Assembly: GCA_964035545.1 (NCBI GenBank)
Contig: OZ037769.1
Location: 7,180,429 to 7,244,428, forward strand
Length of the DNA stretch: 64,000 nt
Direction of reading: 5' to 3'
From: Bugula neritina
Taxonomy: Eukaryota; Bryozoa; Gymnolaemata; Cheilostomatida; Bugulidae
The translations under genes were made by a program, and so were the position numbers. A model generated the notes under the pieces. The model saw only the letters and a program-made list of their open reading frames with translations, had not been told where the DNA came from and did not search any database. Shown piece after piece: positions 20,639 through 35,600 of this stretch. Within the stretch, counting starts at the first letter, position 1. Every line of letters starts with the position of its first letter.

Positions 20639-23600
20639 CTAAAGACCGGCCGGGAAGAGTGACCAGATGGGAGAGTCGGTTGGCACGGCTGACATGGCCG
20701 TCTGGAACCTCTCAGGTTCCGTGTCTTTCAGATCTTTTATCATTAGAGCCAGTTTATCAGATGTCGCTACAGTACACACACATTACAGTATACACTACAG
20801 TACAGTATACACTACAGTACAGTATACACACAGTACAGTACCCAGTACAGTATCCACACTACAGTGCACTAACAAATAAAATGAATCGGTATTAGTTAAC
20901 AAAATATAATATGTAGTAGTAGCCTGGCTGTTCAATTTTGTACTTATTAGAAACAAAATAAAGGGGCGACAGCGTTGGTGAAACAAGTGTTACCCATTGA
21001 CATACCATTCAATGAAATTATATTCTCTTCTGCAAGTACATCTTGAAAACAAGTTGCTCTCAAAATTGTTATCAATTTTAGTGTATGTGCGTGGTGCGTG
21101 CGTGTGTGAACAACATATAAGGAACATAGCGTGTGCCTGGACCTTGTGCCTAGGCCCTAGTGGGTCTTATATCCAATTTTATAAATGAATAAACTTAGCG
21201 CTTGTGTAGAATAAAGAATTTCTAGAAGACACTGAGTGTTGCTAATTATCAGCTAGCACTTCATGAGTTACCCTATACTGGTCATTTAGATTTGAGCAAG
21301 TCTCACATACACTACTATCTCCTTACACCTGTTACTGGCAAACTTGCCTAAGGTCTTATTCACATGAAATGGAAGGGCTAGAAAAAACACTATAAGAACG
21401 AAATCTAACAAAGTAACTTCAATTTTATTGTTTTACCGAGAAAATAGAGTATATAATGGCAGCAGGCATGTGTGGCGGCCATCTTGGCCATTTCCCATCC
21501 AACAACAGTGTTCGTTATTAGGTGAGGGGAGATTAGAAAAAGTAAAAATTGATGTATTAAAGGTTGACCTTTTAATATGTATGTTATAAATGCAGACAAA
21601 CTTACCTGTTGATAGTTTATCTGTTTTAAGTGCTTCTGTGATTATCACAAGAAGCTGAGGCATAGTTTCAGCTACCTGTACAACAGAGTAAATACTATAT
21701 AGTATAATAACCTGTACAACAGAGTAAATACTATATAGTATAATAACCTGTACAACACAGAGTAAATACTATATAGTATAATAACCTGTACAACACAGAG
21801 TAAATACTATATAGTATAATAACCTGTACAACACAGAGTAAATACTATATAGTATAATAACCTGTACAACACAGAGTAAATACTATATAGTATAATAACC
21901 TGTACAACACAGAGTAAATACTATATAGTATAATAACCTGTACAACACAGAGTAAATACTATATAGTATAATAACCTGTACAACACAGAGTAAATACTAT
22001 ATATAGTATAATAACCTGTACAACACAGAGTAAATACTATACAGTATAATAACCTATACAACAGAGTAAATACTATACAGTATAATAACCTGTACAACAC
22101 AGAGTAAATATTATAATATAGTATAATAACCTGTACAACACAGAGTAAATACTATATAGTATAATAACCTGTACAACACAGAGTAAATACTATATAGTAT
22201 AATAACCTGTACAACACAGAGTAAATACTATATAGTATAATAACCTGTACAACACAGAGTAAATACTATACAGTATAATAACCTGTACAACAGAGAGTAA
22301 ATACTATACAGTATAATAACCTATACAACAGAGTAAATACTATACAGTATAATAACCTGTACAACACAGAGTAAATATTATAATATAGTATAATAACCTG
22401 TACAACAGAGAGTAAATACTATACAGTATAATAACCTATACAAGACAGAGTAAATACTATACAGTATAATAACCTGTACAACACAGAGTAAATACTATAC
22501 AGTATAATAACCTGTACAACACAGAGTAAATACTATATAGTATAATAACCTGTACAACACAGAGTAAATACTATACAGTATAATAACCTGTACAACACAG
22601 AGTAAATACTATACAGTATAATAACCTGTACAACACAGAGTAAATACTATATAGTATAATAACCTGTACAACACAGAATAAATACTATACAGTATAATAA
22701 CCTGTACAACACAGAGTAAATACTATACAGTATAATAACCTGTACAACAGAGTAAATACTATAATATAGTATAATAACCTGTACAACACGGAGTAAATAC
22801 TATATAGTATAATAACCTGTACAACACAGAGTAAATACTATATAGTATAATAACCTGTACAACACAGAGTAAATACTATATATAGTATAATAACCTGTAC
22901 AACACAGAGTAAATACTATACAGTATAATAACCTATACAACAGAGTAAATACTATACAGTATAATAACCTGTACAACAGAGAGTAAATACTATACAGTAT
23001 AATAACCTATACAAGACAGAGTAAATACTATACAGTATAATAACCTGTACAACACAGAGTAAATACTATACAGTATAATAACCTGTACAACACAGAGTAA
23101 ATACTATATAGTATAATAACCTGTACAACACAGAGTAAATACTATACAGTATAATAACCTGTACAACACAGAGTAAATACTATATAGTATAATAACCTGT
23201 ACAACACAGAATAAATACTATACAGTATAATAACCTGTACAACACAGAGTAAATACTATACAGTATAATAACCTGTACAACAGAGTAAATACTATATTAT
23301 AGTATAATAACCTGTACAACACGGAGTAAATACTATATATAGTATAATAACCTGTACAACACAGAGTAAATACTATATAGTATAATAACCTGTACAACAC
23401 ACAGTAAATACTATATAGTATAATAACCTGTACAACACGGAGTAAATACTATATATAGTATAATAACCTGTACAACACAGAGTAAATACTATATAGTATA
23501 ATAACCTGTACAACACGGAGTAAATACTATATATAGTATAATAACCTGTACAACACAGAGTAAATACTATATAGTATAATAACCTGTACAACAGAGAGTA

Positions 23601-26600
23601 AATACTATATAGTATAATAACCTGTACAACAGAGAGTAAATACTATATAGTATAATAACCTGTACAACACAGAGTAAATACTATATATAGTATAATAACC
23701 TGTACAACAGAGAGTAAATACTATATAGTATAATAACCTGTACAACACAGAGTAAATACTATAATATAGTATAATAACCTGTACAACACAGTAAATACTA
23801 TACTATTAGTATATAGTAACTACTATTAGTACACAGTGACTGCAAGTAACTAACTTACCATTGGCTTGTAGTGTGTGTACATGCAGTCAGCGAAACATTT
23901 ACACACAGTTTCGTATTCGCCGAGATCTTGAGTTATAGGCAGCAGATCCAGAAGGAGGCTGTACACCTGCAGAGTATGCTTTATTGTTTGTAACACAGTG
24001 TAGTGAGGATAGCATCATTAGTGAGTATAATACTAATAGTACATATAACAATAATAGTAAGTATAATACTAATAGTAAGTATAAAAGTAATAGTAAGTAT
24101 AACACTAATGGTAAGTATAATACTAATAGTGAGTATAGCATCAATAGTAAGTAATACACTAATAGCAAGTCTAACGCTAGTAGTAAGTATAACACTAATA
24201 GCTAGTATACAATTAGTAGCAAGTGAAACACTAATAGTGAACACATTCATGATTTCATGAGCATTACTTGACATTAATCATTTACACCTGAACTCAATTT
24301 CAAAAATATCTGTCACCAACTGTAAGAAGTAGCCTTTGCTCTGATATTCTACCATATTTAGCCTGTTCACGGAACATCACATATCTCTGTAATTAGGAAA
24401 CTGCCAATAAAATCCAAGAGGTGCACCAACCTGCTGGACGGGAAGTTGGGTGTGCCCGGCAGATAAGATCCTGGATGTTGAGGCGCAGATATTGTCCCTG
24501 GCTCGAGGATATTTCTCACTTTTAATCATTTCATCAAAAGTTTGCAATATCTGCCCGTATTTACTGATGACGTTGAGTTAAGGAGGTAAACGCAGTACAT
24601 ATGTGTACAGCCAGTGTACCACATAGTGCAACACGCATGCTAAATGCTACAAAGAGCCAACTTGAAACTATTGAAAATAATGTTCAAGTGATTGAGGAAT
24701 AAGCAATAAGAAAACCGGTACATAATATATACACATAAGCCCATTTGTTTTGGCTGTAAATTTAACAATCTTATCGATTGGGCAAGGACAACAAGAGGCT
24801 AGGAGATAGCAGATGCAACAAAAGATCGCAATCGCATAAATTGGTTGCGAGGCTAGGAGATTGTGCCAGAGGCTACGAGGTGAGATAGCAGAATTAGCAG
24901 AAGGATACGGGGCGAGGGCGCCGTTACTGGTGGTCACCAACACTCCCAGAGCGTACACGGAGTTGTTTCTCAGCTCATCATCAGGATCCTTCATACACCT
25001 GAGAAAGATGGGGCTGAGTTGAGCAGCGTAAGGGACGCCCGAGTCACCACCCATCATATCCAGACACTCGGCTATGGTTCCTACGCCATAAGATTTCTCA
25101 GTGGAAGTGCAGCTTGGTTTCTACAATAGTACAATGCTGCACAGTTTAAAACAAAAGTACATAATTATATACGTAGAGCTTATAGTAACAACACCACTAT
25201 TATATGCATTGTTAGTTATTTTACCTCCAGCTTTAAAATGTTATATCAAGTTCCCAAGAATGTCTGTTACAGTCTACTACATGTCACAACAGTCTATTAC
25301 ATGTCACAACAGTCTATTACATGTTACAACAGTCTACTACATGTCACAACAGCCCCACAATGCAACAGAAGCTCCGTAATAGTACTACTCACACATTTCT
25401 TGACGAGGTGAGGCATGAACTGCGCCAGGTACGGAGTGAAGATCTCTGAGCCGACAATCTTGGCAAGAAGTGGCAGAGTGCCGGCAGCGTATTCCAGCAG
25501 AAACGTATCGTACTCGGCCTGTTCCTCATCTTCGTCGTCCTCGTCCTCATCTTGACAGGCCGTCTAGACGATATACATACCAGGAGTAATACTATATATA
25601 ATGGTGATATACATACCAGGAGTAATACTATATACAATGGTGACATACATACCATGGGTAATACTATATACAATGGTGATATACATACCAGGAGTAATAC
25701 TATATATAATGGTGATATACATACCAGGAGTAATACTATACATAATGGTGATATACATACCAGGAGTAATACTATATATAATGGTGATATACATACCAGG
25801 AGTAATACTATATATAATGGTGATATACATACTAGGAGTAATACTATATACAATGGTGATATACATACCAGGAGTAATACTATATATAATGGTGATATAC
25901 ATACCAGGAGTAATACTATATATAATGGTGATATACATACCAGGAGTAATACTATATATAATGGTGACATACATACCAGGAGTTATACTATATATAATGG
26001 TGATATACATACCAGGAGTTATACTATATATAATGGTGATATACATACCAGGAGTAATACTATATACAATGGTGATATACATACCAGGAGTAATACTATA
26101 TATAATGGTGACATACATGTATGCTATACCAGGAGTAATACTACACACTGGCTATCCTTACACAACTGACCCATATTGACTCAGCTGTAACCAAAGCATT
26201 TGGTGTCAATATTTGATTATTTCAACATACTAATTATGTTCTTTCTGTGTGAGATAAGACAATGCTTGGCACTAAATTTCCATGATTGTAACCAACAACT
26301 TTGGAGAAAACCTGAATCTTATAAAACTGCAGGTTATAGAAGAACTCTGTCTCCAATGACCATCAACAAATACTTGTACCAGAACCCATGACCTACTTAT
26401 TACTAGGTAAGCACTTGCATCCCTAACTACTCACAACTCTACAATATTTGGTATGTTAGTATTAGAAGCTCTGTGGAGTACACCTGCATCCCCCCTGTCC
26501 TTCAACTAACCTTGCCACAGAGCACGGCCTTGACCGTAGACACAATGGTGGTAAAACAATCGTCGCTGACTTTAAGAACGTCTTCTCCAATGCTGTCTAA

Positions 26601-29600
26601 CATCTCCTGGAGACAGTATAGAGCCGTCATGGCCAGGCTCCGGTCTCGCTCAGTGCGAACCTGCTCTATGAACTTCGGCACAAGTTCCTCAAGCATAGCT
26701 TTCAGAGCTAAAAGCAGGAATACACATAGGTAGATGTTTAATTGTTGAGATTCCCAAAGACAACACAATATCCCATCAACATCAAATAAGTTACCAGTGT
26801 CGGAGACTGTGTCGGCCATTTTCTTGTTATAGTCATACACTGCGATGGTGAAGTTGGCCAATGCCTTCAGTGAGCTCTTAGTCACATCACTGGAACCATA
26901 TTCTCCTAGCTTCATCGTTTCCTGGTAACACTCCTCTATATATGGCATGAAGTTCTCACTGTACAGATAGGATACAAAATAAGGTTCAACAGTTTCCACA
27001 AGTAAATATTAACTCTAGAATTTATTCACCCTTACAGGCTTGGCGAAGATAACATGGCTGGCCAGTTCAATAGTAAAGAGTTGTACTACAAACATTCTAC
27101 TGGCTTCCGTTGTAGGATATATCTTTGTAGGTTATACATTTCAGCTAAAGGCTAAATTAAAGGCAACCATATTTTTTAAGAAATAATAAATCAAGGTACA
27201 CAAAGAAATATCCAAAAATTTACAGCTATTTCCATTGATTTCACCACTAGATTGATTTAGCACAATGAAGTATGAGTGAAAAATTGATGTAGACGATTCC
27301 ACAAAAAGAAAGACAACTCTCAACTTTTTACAACAAATATATTAAATAAACTGGGTAATTTTCAGAACTAATCACCTAAGCAGTTAACAGTGTTCAAAGC
27401 TGAAGACATGCTAGATTTTATATCTACTTTCATATAGCCATTTCATCACTTGAAAAGCAAATTCCTCTAGTAAAATTCGTTTTTTTTAAAATTTTTAATA
27501 CAATTTACTCTTGATACATAAAATAGTTGATTACACTAGATTAGATTCACTCAGAATTGAAACAAGTGGGCAGTAAAGCTGTCAGTAATTAGTAACTACA
27601 CTGTGTGCCCATCAGGACTATACTTATACTTACTAATACTGCAAGGCTATATCGGATAACGCAGTGCAAGCATCTTCCTTCTCATCCAGGTATGCATTCT
27701 CTATGGAGATCCTAATAACAATAATGGTAGTTAACAGAACTGAAATGTAGTGCAACATGATAATACATTTCAGCTATTACTACCAGGGTTGGGGTCAATT
27801 ACATATGAATTTAATTAATTAAAATTACATGGAAATTTGTCAATTACCATTACAATTACAGTTAATAAGTAATGTAATTAATTACAATTACTCTTGTTCT
27901 CACAAGGAATAAATAAAACTTATGCAATCTCACTACCAGGGGCAATTTTGACAGTGGAGAACCTCCATTGTTTTCAACAGGGATACTATACTACATTGAC
28001 TTAATCTGAACTTGTTATTCAACAGTAGGCATGGTAGGAAAAGCATGAAATTTCTAGGATTTAAAAATTTGAAGTAATTGACATGTAATTATAAAGTAAT
28101 TGTAAAAATCTACTACATTAAATATATAATTAATTACAATTACATTTTATACATCAATTACAAATTAAATTCAATTACTTGAAAAAATGTAATGAATTAC
28201 AACCAATTACAAATTACAATCACCCCAACCCTGCTTACTACTAACTAATATACTAGCAGTATTGTTAGTAGTATTAGTATTACTAGTAGTATTAGTTACT
28301 AGTAGTAGTGTTACTAATAGTAGTGTTACTAGTAGTATTAGTTACTAGCAGTATTGTTAGTAGTATTAGTATTACTAGTAGTATTAGTTACTAGTAGTAG
28401 TGTTGCTAGTAATAGTGTTACTAATAGTAGTGTTACTAGTAGTATTAGTTACTAGTCGTATTAGTTACTAGTCGTATTAGTTACTAGTCGTATTAGTTAC
28501 TAGTCGTATTAGTTACTAGTCGTATTAGTTACTAGTAGTATTAGTTACTAGTCGTATTAGTTACTAGTAGTATTAGTTACTAGTAGTATTAGTTACTAGT
28601 AGTATTAGTTACTAGTAGTAGTGTTACCCAGCAAAGTCCTCGTCGTCTTCTTCCTCCGCAGTGTCATCTAGGTCAAAGTGAGATAGTGCCGGATTATCTT
28701 CCGCCGTGTAGTGAACTTTAACCCCTTCCGTGGACTTCAAAGATTCCAGCATGTAGTTGACTATAGGCTGCAGTTGAGACACCATGTTGGTAGTCTTGAG
28801 AGTGGCAAGAGAGGAGAGGAGGCTGTATCTACAAGCACAGAATAAGGAGATACAACATGGCGGCTATAACATCACTCAGCTAGAACGACGATAAAAATTA
28901 TTATTTCTCAAAGTTTTTCTAAAACCATGAACAAACTTTATAAATTATCACCAAAATATACATGACAGGTTTACCTAGTAGTTACCACAAAAATTATATT
29001 ATTTGCGTTGGATGCGTCAAAACAATACATAAAACCTATGCCCACAACTCCTGTTTATACAGTTTAAATCTTCCATTGCCACCATAACCAAAAAATAATC
29101 TGAAGAAATCCACAATTTCAGCTAAAAAGTTTAATAAACTCCATCAAGAAATATTAGTATGATTGGAGAAATAATGCTCATCAAATAGCAAGACCAGCTG
29201 TTCTACTGTATGCCTAGTCAGGCAAGGCTGAAAATGTAGGTAGACCTGCACATAGACTCACACACTTCATACACAAGAGATAAAGGAAAAATCTGGTGCA
29301 AATTCATTAGACGAGACAGAATAGAATAAACTTACACACAGCGCCGTACATCCGGGTCATTGAACTGTGCAATAAGTGCGAGACCGAGACTAACGCAAGT
29401 GTTGGCTACCTCTTCAGTGAACGTCTCCTCATCCATCTCTCTGGCCATAGAGCTCAGTGTCTCTGTTAGCAAGGTAATGCAAACTTCAGTTAGTGAAAGG
29501 CAATGAATTAACCACTCAACAGCAGTGCTGAACACTCACTTCTAGCTGTACCACAAACTGTCATGTTACTATAATTACTGTAATGTTCCTGCAGCTGAGC

Positions 29601-32600
29601 CCACAACTCCAATGTTTAGTAAACGACTTTAAATTAATGCATCAAAAACTGCTCATACCATCTTCAAAGAACAATGCTTTATACTCATAAAGGTATTAGG
29701 GTTTTGCATTAAGCTTTCACAAGCTATACTATAAACATTTTCCTATAAAACAGTTTCAGTGTTTACTATTTGAGCCATCCATTGACTTCTACACTATATA
29801 ACTTGCCTTGGCACATTTTCGTAAAAATCAACAGGAGTTTTATTTCTTTTAGGTAAAAGTTCTAATCAGTAAAACACAGTTAATGAAATCAAACGCCATA
29901 TTGTACAACACAGGTTATTCGCCTAAGCAGTATTTTACCATCAACTAAATTCTTTACACCATTATAGATTACAACAAATATATAACAAAACATATCTATT
30001 GGCATAATCCAACGCTACTATTGTTAGTGTAGTTACTGGACATACAGTGTATGAGGTGAAAAATAGCAATGAACAGCTCACCCAGTGCCTGTAGCTGAAT
30101 CTCTTGCATCTCCTCAGTCTCAATGCCAAACAAGTACATCTTGAAGTACTCCATGATTTGTGGGAAGTAAGGATTCAGGTTGGTCTTGGCGGCACAGGCT
30201 GAAAATTATGGCAGAATTAGGACATGGTGGATTACATACACATGTGTGAGCACTGCACACAATACATAGCCTACACATAATATGTGAGCACTGCACACAA
30301 TACATAGCCTACACATAATATGTGAGCGCGAAAATATCAAGGAACAAGTGACAACAGTGAAAATGAAAATGCCAACAGAGGAATAACATATGGACTGACT
30401 AAACATGGCCGACTATTAGCTGACTAGAAGTACAGTCACTCTCTCTTCACTGACCTATGGAGGCTATACAGCTGAAGGAGAACTCCTTAAGTTTCAGAGC
30501 CAGTTCTGTGGTCTCAGCAGTATCTAGCAGAGAGAGGAGATGAGTCATCAGCTCAGGGAGGAAGGGAAACACGTCTTTCTCTATAATACAAGCATGGTGA
30601 CAGCAAGCTGGACACAGCTGACTCACACAGACACACCTACTACAATTAATTACCAGTACACAATTACTGAGTTGAACTTCGGATGGCGTTTGGGATTTCT
30701 CAATGTTTCTCTACAGTTAAGTGGTACAAGCAAACAAGTCCTTCCTAGTAACTTTTTTATACCTATGGTCAACCACTCATGGCTTGGTTGCCTTGACTAG
30801 CTACAGTGCTATTATGTCATAGAGCCTTGTCAACATTTTTTTTTTCAAATCATGGCATTTGTATTTTTCCCTTTCACTTTTGATTAAATAAAACAAAACA
30901 AGCATTTAACAAACCCAGGAGCAACAACTATGTTTTTCTTTCAATCAAAAACAAAATTCTACAGGCACAAATAGTCTAGAGCAACGCAGTGCAGCTGTAG
31001 TAGTCAGGAATTGACATTCAAGGTTTACTTGTTGGCAATATTTCCTTCAGAACGGCTGCACATTTAACTTCAATATGCAAAGCTAGCAGCAGCTTTGCTG
31101 TACACAATACACAGTCATTCACTGATTACAATTCAACAATACTAGACATGTATACAATTTGGAGAATTGTACACCCGCCTGTCAGATTATGAATACAGGT
31201 CTACAGCTATGACAATCTGACATATCTGATAGTTATAGTTGAGAAGTAATTCTATTTAACAGACAGGTGACAGTAGATATCAGGCTAAACTCTGCAGCGG
31301 TCATTAGATGCAAGTTTTAATAGCTGATTAAAAGTGCGTTACAAACGGGGACACACAGTAGATTTTACAGAATATTCTAGAAAATACAATATAAACACTG
31401 GATTTAAAAGCAACGACACATTCAACATTTCAGGAACTAAGTAGTTACCCAAGTTCTCGACATAGGCCTCTAGTGCATAGTAAGTCCTAGTAAGAGTGCT
31501 AAGAGATGGGTTTGCACTCTCCTTCATCTACAAATTAAAAATTGGGGAAAAATACAACATATTTCTTCTTCAGGTAGTGCTAAATAGCCAACCAAAGACT
31601 CGCTTTGTGACAAATACCAGTGGGTTATGTCAAATATCTATAATATATGTATTAGCATCCAGAAATTGAATCCATTCAAATTGAATAAACCATTAAACTC
31701 TCTCTCACCTTTACCGCATAATTCACCAGAAAGGGGATGAGCTCATTAGCATATTTGGTTATACCCGGCTGCAAGTGTTCCGAGAATTGGCCCAAGGCAA
31801 ACATGGCTCCATTGCGAACACCTGGGTGAACGTCATCAAACCCCTTTATGATCTCCTGTAGAAACTGCTCGAGATATCTGAAACAATATTGCATTCTATA
31901 CATACAAACTGATACTATACCAGGTCAGTAGTAGAGAATATTATCAACAAGAATTTCTCAAACTCATGCTGTATAAACACCAATGATCTTCATACCAGCC
32001 TGTAGCATAGAGCATACGCTACACAGAGCTTGATATACAAATACATTGCTCCCTCCATATCTCACGGAACCATTTCTCACGAAATTCCGCAGAGCGCGAG
32101 AAGGGCTTGAACCATTGTTTTGTGGCCCATGTATGTCTGTATACACATGACATATTCTACTATGTCACGAGTTGAAGTTTCAGAACCCGCAGTTTAGTGA
32201 GGTAAAGAGGGAGCCCTGTAGATCCTTATTGTATTACTAACTTGCTAGTGATGTGATCTGAGCAGCCTTCAGCTATGATACCTAGAGCTACATAGCCTGC
32301 TTTCCTCTCACTCGGCTGTTGGCTGTGGATAGCCTGTGCAGAGTACCTCATTACCTGAGTCACAATCTTTTCTGGCGGCAGATTTAAGGCTAAAGAATCC
32401 ATTATCTACAAAGTTGAAATTAAACTTCAACACACTGATCAATGCAGTAAAATCAAAAGACCCTTTCACCAAAAACATGGTGATAGCTGAACTGTTTCCA
32501 GAGCACACACCTATATTAGTCTTTACGTACAGAGCTTGCAAGTGTTTAAACCGACCTACTCTAACGCCATCACAATACCCTGGCAGCATAACAGCCATAC

Positions 32601-35600
32601 CCTGGCAGCATAAGAGGCATACCCTGGCAGCATAACAGCCATACCCTGGCAGCATAAGAGGCAGCCTTCTCCGTCTCCTCGCTATCCTCCAGGTCCTCTT
32701 CCTCCTCGTCACATTTACACATGAGAGAGAAGACGACATCCAGTATTGGCTGCACCATGTTCAGCTTCTGTATAGCCTTCTTCTTCAGCGTTACCAGGCA
32801 ACTGAGCACCTCCAGAGCCTTGACCCTTGCAGAGTTGTCTATCTCCTCAGTAGCTGCTAGCTGCAATAGTACAGAGCTTACAACTTGTTGTACACTGGAG
32901 AAATTACCACACGGCACAAGGTCTGCCACCACCTCTATTTAGGAGCAGTTTTGGAAAAATTGAGATAGCCCAAGTTCTAAAAGTTTTATTAAATTTTGGT
33001 TTGGCGTGCCGGTTGAAATTCTTGCGAGAACATAACTTCTTATGTTACATTTCTAATCTAGAACACAAGCTTTTCTCAATTTCTCCATCACTGCACCACC
33101 TACACATAGCACTTTTTACATCATCAGAAAGCTTGATAATGTAAAGACACATACAGAATATGTGTGACATATAAATACATCGTGCAAAGTTAAAAAATAC
33201 AATGATGCCATCTTGTGTTTCTACAATTACTTTCATATTGAACCCAACTTCATAATAGCCAGTAAACTTGTCTGACAACATAAACAGAGAAGGAGAAACA
33301 ATCATTGAATGTGTCTTTTACTAAACATTCACCTATACCATCAGCAGTTTGATTTGCTTAGACTATATAGTTTCACCAGCAGCTCATGTGACAACTAAAC
33401 ATGTTGTTATCCTTAGTTTTGGTTTCAAGTAAAGATCTAATCAAAAACTTATTTTTATTCCTAAATATAAAATAGGTTGCCTCTCAGAGTATACAGGTAA
33501 GAGAATTTAAAGCAAAGACTACTTACATTCAAGCAGAAGTCAACAACGGTCTTTACATGCGGGTGTAGCACAGGTACCTCACATTTAACCAGTGAATCAA
33601 ACAAGTCCATAGCAGCACACGTCTCCTCCTATGAAAGAATAAGTAAAGCGTAAAACTAGGGCTATGAGAAAATAAGTTATATTTAAATAATGGCTTTCCT
33701 AATGCAGAACATGTCAGTGCCATTAGAGACAGAAAATATATGCATTTATACACATGAAAGGTAGTAGGCCTACTATATAGAAAGAGTAAAATAGATTTGA
33801 AAGCTAAAATCACCTCTGGCAAATAAAGGTGTGAGGAGCATTAGACATTTGGAGCGGTAACACAGATTAATTAAAGACAATTGTTGAGGTTGAAGTGACT
33901 AAAACAGGACCTCTGAGATGGATCGTTAAATTGTGCCCAGAGACAAAATTTTTCTTGACTTTATTTTAGAATTTTTTTTATCATCATTGCCCTAGCAAAG
34001 CTCACAGCACCATAATTAGAGTTTAATTGATGGATATTTAGCATAGACTATAGAGCAAGCTTTGTCAGAATTACAGAAGCAACTATTACTTTGGAATGAC
34101 AACTCCCAAGTTTGATGGGTGTTCATAAAGTTACGTAGTAATAATCTTATAGTTATTTTTAGATAATATTGGTGGAGACCGCAGATACTATGAATATAAA
34201 GTGAAATATATTTACAATCAAAAGAGAAATGCATACATATAGCTGGCATGTCTCAATAGATACGCGTATTATATTGAAAGAACAAACTCAGTACCTCATC
34301 ATGTAGAGCTAAGGCCTTTATAACTTCTAATATTCTTGGGATGAGAGCTGCAAACTGTTTCTATAAACATTAAGGTATACATAATTAGTGTGTGTATAGT
34401 ATACATAGTTATACTATGGAGTAGTTTCTATTATTTGTATTACAGACAGCTGCAGCCTTCAGACAGTAGCATACAGTATAGTCACAGTGTAAGTGTATAG
34501 TCCCAGTGTAAGTGTATAGTGACAGTGTAAGTGTATAGTCTCAGTGTAAGTGTATAGTCACAGTGTAAGTGTATAGTCTCAGTGTAAGTATACAGTCCCA
34601 GTATGTAAGTGTATAGTCACAGTGTAAGTGTATAGTCACAGTGTAAATGTATAGTCTCAGTGTAAGTGTATAGTCACAGTGTATTAGGTAGAGAATTTGT
34701 CAACATACCATTTCCACCGAGGACACTTCAAACACCAAGTTGTTCATAACCCTAAAATACCAACATAATACAGTTATTACTACATAAAGTGTGTCAGCTA
34801 GAATGATTATATGCGCATGGTGGGCTATGTATGTATCAACAATAAGTTATATATACTTACAGTATAGTGTAGTAAGGTATACTTACAGTATAGTATAGTA
34901 AGGTACACTTACAGTATGGTGTAGTATGTTATACTTACAGTATGGTATAGTATATTACACTTACAATATGGTGTAGTAAGGTACACTTACAGCATAGTGT
35001 AGTAAGCTACACTTACAGTATGGTATAGTATATTATACTTACAGTATAGTATAGTAAGGTATACTTACAGTATGGTGTAGTATGTTATACTTACAGTATG
35101 GTGTAGTAAGGTACACTTACAGTATAGTGTAGTAAGGTATACTTACAGTATAGTATAGTATATTATATAGTGCTGTGAAAAAGTTTAAGGACGCCTCACT
35201 GTTTTCCATAATAGCAATGTTCCAAGCTAATTTTAAGACATAACTAAAGCATTTCCATAGGCATGGTGCCTATCAAAATGATTCTTAGGATCTCCTTATC
35301 TCATTTATATAAATATTATAAGTATCCCTTTTTACATCCTCCAAAGATCTGGGTGAAACAATGAGATACTATTCGTATGTGGGAATTATTCAATGCTCTC
35401 ACAATTTGTGTGTACTGTATGACATCGGAATATTTTATTTAAAATATGTGACCTGGCACCACAAAACAAGGGATGTATATAAAATGTTGAAAACCTAGTT
35501 ATTACTATGGAGTGATAGAGCAGACTTTTTCAAACATTTTGCACTTCATTTGAAGTCTCTAGCATAAATAGAACTTGAGATATCAGTATTTATAAACTTA

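Noticed and set aside
23218-23591. Repetitive Leu/Tyr open frames on the minus strand
   Set aside because: They arise from the 38-bp array in importin-4 intron 24.
21673-23812. Regular array resembling a CRISPR locus
   Set aside because: The units are contiguous with no unique spacers, lie in an intron of an animal gene and match the neighbouring splice site.
25389-26179. Four long repetitive open frames on both strands
   Set aside because: They come from the 36-bp minisatellite. Only the part at 25393-25563 (-) is a real exon.
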